Positions 5,364 to 9,974 of a stretch of 9,974 bases of DNA are shown piece by piece; within the stretch, counting starts at the first letter, position 1; each line of letters starts with the position of its first letter. Location of the stretch: assembly GCA_049684495.1 (NCBI GenBank), contig JBAVFZ010000211.1, positions 1-9,974 on the forward strand. The letters run 5' to 3'. Made by a program: the position numbers and the translations under genes. Source of the DNA: JAFGKK01 sp049684495. Its GTDB lineage: Bacteria > Chloroflexota > Anaerolineae > Anaerolineales > RBG-16-64-43. Under the pieces are notes generated by a model. That model did not search any database, was not told the DNA's origin, and saw only the letters and a list, made by a program, of their open reading frames with translations.

Positions 5364-6023
5364 TTATTTTAAACCAAATATCTTGGTGTTCTTCAGGTTT
5401 TTCTTCGTGTCCTTCGTGGATTCCCGAAGAACCCGGCCATAAACCCGCGCCAGGTCCTCCGGGCAATCGAGATCTTGCGCCAGCGAAGCACGTCGAATCA
5501 CAAAAACCTTCGCGTCCACGCTTCGCGCGGCTTCGCGATGCCTTCGAAAAGAACGGTCACCGAAGGAAAAGCGGATCAACCCGGGCGGCGCCATCAACAA
5601 TAAATTCGTCCCGCGCCCCAGACGATCGGGAGCCATCACCAGAAACGGCGGTTTTCCGGCGTGTTTCAAGGCGCCGACGATATCCGCTTTTTTCAGCAAC
5701 GGCAGGTCGGCCGGCAAAACCACGACCGCGTCCGCACCGCGCCGGACGGCTTCCCGCGCCGCGCGCGCGAGCGCGCGGTTCAATCCATCGCGCGTTTTTT
5801 CCGGCACAAAGACCGCGCCCCGGTTTATGGCGATGTTCCGCACGGCGCGGTCCTTGCCTACGACGATCTTCCCCGTGATTCCTTTCACCCCATGGAGAGC
5901 TCTCAGCGTGTGCGCGAGCAGGGCGCACACCAGTTCCCGCCGCTGGCCAATCGTCAACATTGCCGCGAGCCGCGATTTGGCCGCCGAAAGGCGTTTCACC
6001 GGGACGATCACCCAGCACTTCAT
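5364..6023 (-). CDS. cofC: CofC/FbiD-type phospholactate or PEP guanylyltransferase
   Basis: CofC (FbiD) joins GTP with 2-phospho-L-lactate or, in most bacteria studied, phosphoenolpyruvate to make the activated donor for F420-0 synthesis in the cytoplasm. The 219 residues show the nucleotidyltransferase start VIVPVKRLSAAKSRL (5-19), VVLPADLPLL (101-110) with the metal-binding Asp, and GRGTNLLLMAPPGLIRFSFG (136-155). The late acidic motif DLDCPEDL (184-191) normally ends the family. Here about 20 further basic residues follow, encoded by a dispersed repeat (5382-5423). ATG 6023 overlaps the cofD stop as ATGA and has no Shine-Dalgarno of its own, which indicates translational coupling. Whether it uses PEP or phospholactate cannot be settled by eye; the neighbouring FbiB-C-like reductase favours PEP. 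Confidence 0.9.
   Translation of the reverse strand: MKCWVIVPVKRLSAAKSRLAAMLTIGQRRELVCALLAHTLRALHGVKGITGKIVVGKDRAVRNIAINRGAVFVPEKTRDGLNRALARAAREAVRRGADAVVVLPADLPLLKKADIVGALKHAGKPPFLVMAPDRLGRGTNLLLMAPPGLIRFSFGDRSFRRHREAARSVDAKVFVIRRASLAQDLDCPEDLARVYGRVLRESTKDTKKNLKNTKIFGLK
5382..5423 (-). repeat. ACGAAG-type dispersed repeat, uninterrupted copy inside cofC
   Basis: Read on the minus strand it starts GAATCCACGAAGGACACGAAG at 5423. It is the inverted counterpart of 5129-5202 without the GC module. It lies in frame at the end of cofC and encodes the last residues of that protein. Confidence 0.6.
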
Positions 6024-6979
6024 CCGGCAAGGAGCGTCCGCGCGAACCGTAAAACCCGGGCCGCAAGCTCCCGCCGTCCGTTCTCATCGCGCATGAGCGT
6101 GTCGGCGACCTCAACCCGCATCCCCAGCTCTGTGATCCCCCCCGCCAGGGAGGAATCTTCCCGGTCGAGGACAAAACCGCGCAGGAGGTTGCGGTACTCG
6201 CGCGCCGCCTCCAGCGCGGAGGATTCACGTCCGAGTTCGCGGAACATCTTGGACAGCGGGCCTTTGACCGCCCGGCCGCCGATGATCGGCGTGACCGCAA
6301 CCGCCTTCGCGCCCGCCACCTTTTCGCGCATGCCCGGAAGCGCGAGGATCGGCCCCAGGCTGACCAATGGATTGGACGGGCAAAGCACGACCGCATCGGC
6401 TTCGTCCAGCGCGGCGAGGAATTCGTTTGTCGGCAAAGCGGCATCCTTCCCGCGCAGGGTAAAACCCCTCACGGCCGGCTCGCATTTGCGGCGCACGAAA
6501 TAATCCTGAAATTCCAAATCGCCTTCGTCGGTTGTGACGATCGTCCGCAGCAGATCGTCCGTGCAGGGCAGAACCCTCGGCCGAACACCAAAGGATGCGC
6601 ACAAATGCCGCGTGACCCGGGTCAGCGTCTCGCCATCCCATAATCTCCGCGTGCGCGCCAGGTGCGTGGCCAGGTCGCGGTCGCCCAGCCGGAACCAGGC
6701 CGGCGCCTGCAGCTGGTTGAGGGCTTCCATGCAATGGAATGTATCTCCGGCGATGCCCCAGCCGGTCTCGGGAGAAGCCATCCCGGCCAGCGTATACATC
6801 ACCGTATCCAGATCGGGGCAGATGGTCAGTCCGAAAAGTTCGAAATCATCGGCGACGTTGACGACAACGGTAAGGTTCTCCGGCGGCAGAATTCCCGCCA
6901 GGCCGTGAGCCAGCTTCGCGCCCCCCACCCCTCCGGCCAGCGCGAGGATTTTCAGATCGTCGAATTCGCCTAGCGCCAC
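6020..6979 (-). CDS. cofD: CofD/FbiA 2-phospho-L-lactate transferase (F420-0 synthase)
   Basis: CofD (FbiA) transfers the phospholactyl or phosphoenolpyruvyl group from the CofC product to Fo, giving F420-0 or dehydro-F420-0. At 319 residues it is of normal length. Diagnostic stretches are ALAGGVGGAKLAHGL (13-27), NVADDFELFGL (41-51), CPDLDTVMYTLAG (54-66), TGWGIAGDTF (72-81), TNEFL (184-188) and CPSNPLVSLGPIL (200-212), with PIIGGRAVKGP (231-241) late in the fold. The start is GTG 6979, with GAGGT 6 nt upstream (6990-6986), inside the end of the nitroreductase gene (10-nt overlap). The stop overlaps cofC by 4 nt. Reductase, cofD and cofC therefore form a tightly coupled unit. Confidence 0.95.
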   Translation of the reverse strand: MALGEFDDLKILALAGGVGGAKLAHGLAGILPPENLTVVVNVADDFELFGLTICPDLDTVMYTLAGMASPETGWGIAGDTFHCMEALNQLQAPAWFRLGDRDLATHLARTRRLWDGETLTRVTRHLCASFGVRPRVLPCTDDLLRTIVTTDEGDLEFQDYFVRRKCEPAVRGFTLRGKDAALPTNEFLAALDEADAVVLCPSNPLVSLGPILALPGMREKVAGAKAVAVTPIIGGRAVKGPLSKMFRELGRESSALEAAREYRNLLRGFVLDREDSSLAGGITELGMRVEVADTLMRDENGRRELAARVLRFARTLLAG

Positions 6980-7572
6980 AGCACGACCTCATCCAGCGCC
7001 CGCCCGTCCGGCCGGCGCGGTTCCTCGGCGGGATACCCGGCCAGGATAAGCGCCTGGGCAACCCAGCTTTCCGGGAGCTCAAGCGCCTCACGAACGGCCT
7101 GCGGGCAGAATGCCGGCGCGCAAATCCAACAGCCGCCCAACCCTTCGGCCTGAACCGCGAGGAGCAGATTCTGCACCGCGGCCGCCGCGCTTTGCTCCAG
7201 CAACAGGCGTTCTCCCTCCGTCCGGCGGCCGGCCTGTTCGGGCAGGCAGGCTTCGTCCAGCAGCGCCAGAATGGCGAGCGGGGCGCCGCTGAGCCTATTC
7301 ACAGAACGTTCGTTGCGCGCGCGGATCGCATCCGGCGGCTGGCCATCCGCTTCGGCGTCTTGGGCGTAGGCTTCGGCCATCCGCTCCGCCAGAGTCCGGC
7401 GCACGGCCGGATCCTGCAGCACGACAAACCGCCACGGCCGGGTATTGTGGGCTGAAGGTGCGGCGTGCGCGGCTTCCAAAATCCGGCGGATGATCGGTTC
7501 CGGAACCGGGTCGGGTTTGTACTGCCGGATGGAGCGCCGGGAAGTGAGGAAATCGATTTTTGGGTTATTCAT
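6970..7572 (-). CDS. nitroreductase-fold protein, probable dehydro-F420-0 reductase (FbiB C-domain homologue)
   Basis: This 200-residue protein of the FMN-dependent nitroreductase fold has SRRSIRQYK (11-19), AAPSAHNTRPWRFVVLQ (37-53), QSAAAAVQNLLLAVQAEGLG (127-146) and CWICAPAF (148-155). As I recall it, the C-terminal domain of mycobacterial FbiB shares the APxxHxTRPxRFVxLQ block, the G-x-PxDAI segment (77-83 here) and GLGxCWI. Those features are much closer than ordinary nitroreductases. FbiB-C reduces dehydro-F420-0 made by the PEP-dependent bacterial route. Here the domain stands apart from CofE and overlaps cofD by 10 nt, which supports the same role. A general nitroreductase remains possible. 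ATG 7572 has no clear Shine-Dalgarno. TACAAT at 7592-7587 could be a -10 box giving a very short leader. Confidence 0.85.
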   Translation of the reverse strand: MNNPKIDFLTSRRSIRQYKPDPVPEPIIRRILEAAHAAPSAHNTRPWRFVVLQDPAVRRTLAERMAEAYAQDAEADGQPPDAIRARNERSVNRLSGAPLAILALLDEACLPEQAGRRTEGERLLLEQSAAAAVQNLLLAVQAEGLGGCWICAPAFCPQAVREALELPESWVAQALILAGYPAEEPRRPDGRALDEVVLWR

Positions 7573-7807
7573 ATCGTAGGATTGCTATTGTACCGAAAAA
7601 GGGAAAGTTGATCGTCGGAATGATCGTCATACCGGCGGGTTCGCAGCCGGCATCCGGAAATGCCTGGGTCCCGGTTGGGATTACGCCGGGATGACGATCT
7701 GTTCGTCATACCGGCGGGTTCGCAGCCGGCATCCATTGGTTTTGGAATGTCTGTTATGCATAGAATTCCTGGATCCCGGCCAAAAACACGCCGGGATGAC
7801 GATCGCC
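7573..7807. repeat. hairpin repeat block with four 9-nt-loop units
   Basis: Four units fill this 235-bp gap inside the F420 locus. Unit 1 is 7629-7636/7646-7653 (loop GGGTTCGCA). Unit 2 is TCCCGG 7669-7674 with CCGGGA 7686-7691. Unit 3 is 7708-7715/7725-7732, with the same stem and loop as unit 1. Unit 4 is the perfect ATCCCGGC 7773-7780 with GCCGGGAT 7790-7797 (loop CAAAAACAC). Units 2 and 3 form a pair with linker GACGATCTGTTCGTC. They are the same family as 2524-2914, about 5 kb away. Unit 4 lies 11 nt past the NUDIX stop and may shape its transcript end, though no T-run follows. Confidence 0.7.
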
Positions 7808-8371
7808 CTACTTCCCTGCCCGCATATCAAAAACTTTAGATAGCGCCAGCAGCGTCATCGCGTTGCGCATCGTCCCGGTTTGGATTGCGCGCCGCACTTC
7901 ATCCAACGTGAGTTCGGCGCTCTCGATGTCTTCCCCGTCCTCGAGCCGAGGCACCTGTGTGCGCCTGACATTCCGCGCGAGGAAATGATGCGCGCGGTTG
8001 TTGAGGAACGCCGGATTGGCGTAGGACCAGCCGGTGGATTTCCACTCGCTCGCGGTGTATCCGGTCTCCTCCGCCAACTCCCGCCGCGCGGCTTCGAGCG
8101 GAGTCTCGCCCGGGTCGACCAGGCCGGCGGGGATCTCCAGCGACTGCCGGCGGATACCGAACCGGAACTGGCTGACCGTGACGATTTTTTCCTCCGGCGT
8201 GAGCGCCACCACATTCACCCAGTCGGGTGCCTGCAGAATGAGGGCTTGGAGCTCTTTTTTATTGCGGGGATTTTCAATCCAATCAAACCGGCTCTGGAAT
8301 ATCCGCAGGTCCGGACCCGGTTCGGACCGGATCACCTTCCAGACTCGTTCATCCTCCAGATCGGCAGGCAT
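7808..8371 (-). CDS. NUDIX hydrolase, ADP-ribose pyrophosphatase-like
   Basis: This 187-residue cytoplasmic hydrolase should cleave a nucleoside-diphosphate derivative, X-NDP. The Nudix box is complete: G83, E89, R97-E98, E101-E102 and G104 fit GX5EX7REUXEEXGU, and the two REUXEE glutamates bind the metal. The preceding QFRFGIRRQSLEIPAG (68-83) and the length are typical of the ADP-ribose/nucleotide-sugar pyrophosphatase branch. AAGGAG at 8386-8381, 9 nt before ATG 8371, supports the start. It follows cofE by 36 bp on the same strand and is probably co-transcribed with npdG and cofE. No NUDIX step is known in F420 synthesis, so its role may be housecleaning of a nucleotide by-product, or unrelated. 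Confidence 0.9.
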   Translation of the reverse strand: MPADLEDERVWKVIRSEPGPDLRIFQSRFDWIENPRNKKELQALILQAPDWVNVVALTPEEKIVTVSQFRFGIRRQSLEIPAGLVDPGETPLEAARRELAEETGYTASEWKSTGWSYANPAFLNNRAHHFLARNVRRTQVPRLEDGEDIESAELTLDEVRRAIQTGTMRNAMTLLALSKVFDMRAGK

Positions 8372-8407
8372 GGGCGGATTCTCCTTAAAATGGCGGGGCG
8401 GGTGAAC

Positions 8408-9184
8408 CTATCGGAATGCGTCCTGGTCCCGGGGGCGAATCAATTCGGTCATCGTTGATTCCCGCATGGGGTACGGGAACCCGCGCGCGTGGACGACCGG
8501 CAGCGCTTCATCCGCCTGCCCCATGAGCAGCGAGGCGGCCGATGCGAGTTCATCCGCGGCCGCCACCTGGGTGATTTGAAGCCGATATTCGTTGAGGTCC
8601 ATCCGGCCCCGGAGATCTTCCAGCGCGGGCAGGCCGGCCACGCCGATCGCCACGCCGACGATTCCATTGCGCCAGGCGCGGCCGTGCGAATCGTTGATAA
8701 TCACGCCGACATCGGCGCCCGCCGCCTGCTTCAGCCGGGACCGCAGTGACCGGCAGGAGGCGTCCGGATCCTCGGGCAGGAGCAGCACCCATTCGCCTCC
8801 GGCATCCGTCTCCCCGATGTTCGACCGGTCGACTCCGGCGTTGGCGCAGACGAAACCCAGCCGGTGCTCGACCACCAGAAGCCCCGGCCGCGTGCGTAAC
8901 ACTTCGCGGCTTTCGCGCAGGACGACCTCGACAAAGCGCGGATCCTTCTGGCATTCCGTGGAAAGCGCGCGCGCCCGTTCCGAGGGCTCCACGCTGTTCA
9001 GATCGACCAGGCGCCCTTCGCTTTTGGAAACGATTTTTTGCGCGAGGATCAGGACATCGCCGTTTTCCAGGCGCACGCCGCTGGAATCCAACGACCGAAG
9101 GAGTAAACCGGCCAAGTCGTCACCTGCCCGGACGAGCGGGAAATTCGCAAGCGCGGTGAGTTGCAGGGACCGCCCCGGTGTCAA
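8408..9184 (-). CDS. cofE: CofE coenzyme F420-0:L-glutamate ligase
   Basis: CofE uses GTP to add L-glutamate, often several residues, to F420-0. The 258 residues cover the single catalytic domain, as in archaeal CofE, without the fused reductase of mycobacterial FbiB. Signatures are LAQKIVSKSEG (48-57... of the nucleotide/metal region), GFVCANAGVDRSN (110-122) with D119, and VIINDSHGRAWRNGIVG (161-177) with D165. GVAGLPALEDLRGRMDLNEY (181-200) follows, then ADELASAASLLMGQADE (210-226) and the late ARGFPY. The start is TTG 9184: AAGGA (9196-9192) sits 7 nt upstream and no ATG or GTG fits the family start better. The gene begins 19 bp after the npdG stop. The family motifs leave little doubt about the assignment. 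Confidence 0.95.
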   Translation of the reverse strand: MTPGRSLQLTALANFPLVRAGDDLAGLLLRSLDSSGVRLENGDVLILAQKIVSKSEGRLVDLNSVEPSERARALSTECQKDPRFVEVVLRESREVLRTRPGLLVVEHRLGFVCANAGVDRSNIGETDAGGEWVLLLPEDPDASCRSLRSRLKQAAGADVGVIINDSHGRAWRNGIVGVAIGVAGLPALEDLRGRMDLNEYRLQITQVAAADELASAASLLMGQADEALPVVHARGFPYPMRESTMTELIRPRDQDAFR

Positions 9185-9203
9185 ATCCGAATCCTTACCG
9201 CGT

Positions 9204-9884
9204 TCAGAGGGAGACGCCGGTGATTCGGATTCCGGCCAGGCGCGCGTGATACCGTTTGTTGATCCCCAGCAGGATCGAGGTGAATCCCTCCACGACGATG
9301 GAATTCTTCAGGGGACCGGCGTCATAGGCCGTCATCCCCGCGGCTTCCACCATCCGCATCGCGGAGACCTTGGCTTCGGCATCGTCGCCGCACACCAGCA
9401 CGTCGCAATCGATCTCCCGCTCCGGATCGTCGAGGTATTCGGCGGATACGTTCTGAAACGCCGCCACGACCCGCACGCCCGGACCGAGCTGTTCCTGCGC
9501 TTCCAGGCTGGAAGATCCGGCCGGCGGCAGTTCGACGGTCGCCGGCCGTTCGGGATTGACGCACGCCCCGACGTTGATGAGGATCTTGCCCGCCAGCACG
9601 GGGCGAATCCTATCGAGGATTTCCTTTTGCGCGTTGTAGGGAACCGCCAAGATGATGAGATCGGCGTCCTTCGCCGCGGCCAGATTCTCCGCCCCGGAGA
9701 TCAGCCCGGGCTCCCCCATTTTTTGATTTAGTTCCGCGCAGCGTTCGGCGGCTTTTTGCGCGGAACGGGAGCCGATCACCACCCGGTACCCGGATCGGAC
9801 CCAGCGCATGGCCAGCCCGCCGCCTTCCGCTCCGGTCCCCCCGATAACAGCCAGCGTCAATAGAATCTGATTTGACACGGTCAT
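9204..9884 (-). CDS. npdG: NADPH-dependent F420 reductase (Fno/NpdG)
   Basis: This enzyme moves hydride between NADP(H) and F420 in the cytoplasm. The 226 residues match the family in length and order. The Rossmann glycine motif is AVIGGTGAEGGGLAMRW (12-28), with GSRSAQKA (38-45) for the NADP phosphate. It is followed by LAVPYNAQKEIL (79-90), INVGACVNP (103-111) and AAFQNVSAEYL (141-151). C-terminal segments are CDVLVCGDD (160-168) and DAGPLKNSIVVEGFTSILLGINKRY (188-212). It is first in the run npdG-cofE-NUDIX. ATG 9884 lies only one base after AGGAG (9890-9886). GTG 9878, two codons in, has the ideal 7-nt spacing and may be the true start. Confidence 0.93.
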   Translation of the reverse strand: MTVSNQILLTLAVIGGTGAEGGGLAMRWVRSGYRVVIGSRSAQKAAERCAELNQKMGEPGLISGAENLAAAKDADLIILAVPYNAQKEILDRIRPVLAGKILINVGACVNPERPATVELPPAGSSSLEAQEQLGPGVRVVAAFQNVSAEYLDDPEREIDCDVLVCGDDAEAKVSAMRMVEAAGMTAYDAGPLKNSIVVEGFTSILLGINKRYHARLAGIRITGVSL

Positions 9885-9974
9885 ACTCCTTTCTGATACC
9901 GGAGAGAGGTGGATGAGTGCGGTAAATATGAATGACGGATAATGGCGGAATTCTCCCGGTAGAGGGCTCTATTC
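9885..9974. other. upstream region of npdG, cut by window edge
   Basis: AAAGGAG (9892-9886) is the ribosome binding site of npdG. The remaining 80 bp should hold the promoter of the F420 operon, but I see no consensus -35/-10 pair on the minus strand. No gene is evident here. Confidence 0.5.

Noticed and set aside
5661..6503. 280-codon plus-strand frame
   Set aside because: It is antisense to cofD and cofC, with no recognisable domain.
8592..9731. 379-codon open frame on the plus strand
   Set aside because: It is antisense to cofE and npdG. Long antisense frames are common at this base composition, and the product is low-complexity Arg/Ser/Pro-rich.
9913..9942. Nine-codon plus-strand frame after GGAGAGAGGTGG
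   Set aside because: It is too short to support, lies upstream of npdG on the opposite strand, and has no sign of conservation.
1..9974. tRNA, rRNA, riboswitch or transposase genes
   Set aside because: No cloverleaf, rRNA signature, known aptamer core or transposase motif was recognised on either strand by eye.

Overview
The window reads as a moderately GC-rich chromosomal segment of a free-living bacterium that uses coenzyme F420. Bacterial (not archaeal) origin follows from Shine-Dalgarno sites, a sigma70-type promoter with a Fur-family operator, and a nitroreductase resembling the C-terminal half of actinobacterial FbiB. Chloroflexota, perhaps an Anaerolineae-like lineage, is my best guess from gene content and repeat style. 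This is inference, and other F420-producing phyla are possible.

Layout. 1-903 (-): a periplasmic-binding-fold sugar-sensor protein without a DNA-binding domain, cut by the window edge. 904-1621: no gene, but two nested palindromic repeat elements and a 23-bp palindrome. 1622-2491 (-): a cysteine-rich ferredoxin-like protein. 2492-2985: no gene, but a run of hairpin repeats with 9-nt loops. 2986-3474 (-): a PaaI-type hotdog thioesterase. 3475-3768: a divergent promoter region with a 31-bp palindromic operator. 3769-5130 (+): a Fur-family metalloregulator followed by a ZIP metal transporter. 5131-5363: the convergent junction, made mostly of short dispersed repeats. 5364-9884 (-): the F420 locus, transcribed right to left as npdG, cofE, a NUDIX hydrolase, a hairpin-repeat block, an FbiB-C-like nitroreductase, cofD and cofC.

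How the genes work together. CofC makes the activated phospholactyl or phosphoenolpyruvyl-guanosine intermediate. CofD transfers it to Fo. The nitroreductase probably reduces the dehydro intermediate. CofE adds glutamate, and NpdG exchanges hydride between F420 and NADP. The Fo synthase genes (cofG/cofH) are not in this window. The Fur-family gene and the ZIP transporter look like a self-contained metal-uptake operon, autoregulated through a palindrome that covers the -10 box.

No defence system, phage, transposase, CRISPR array, rRNA or tRNA was found. The most unusual content is non-coding. One family of hairpin repeats shows compensatory stem changes and occurs at two loci. A second, nested repeat system includes a 35-nt GC-rich hairpin that sits inside two unrelated repeats. 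A short repeat at the convergent junction has apparently become the C-terminal tail of CofC.
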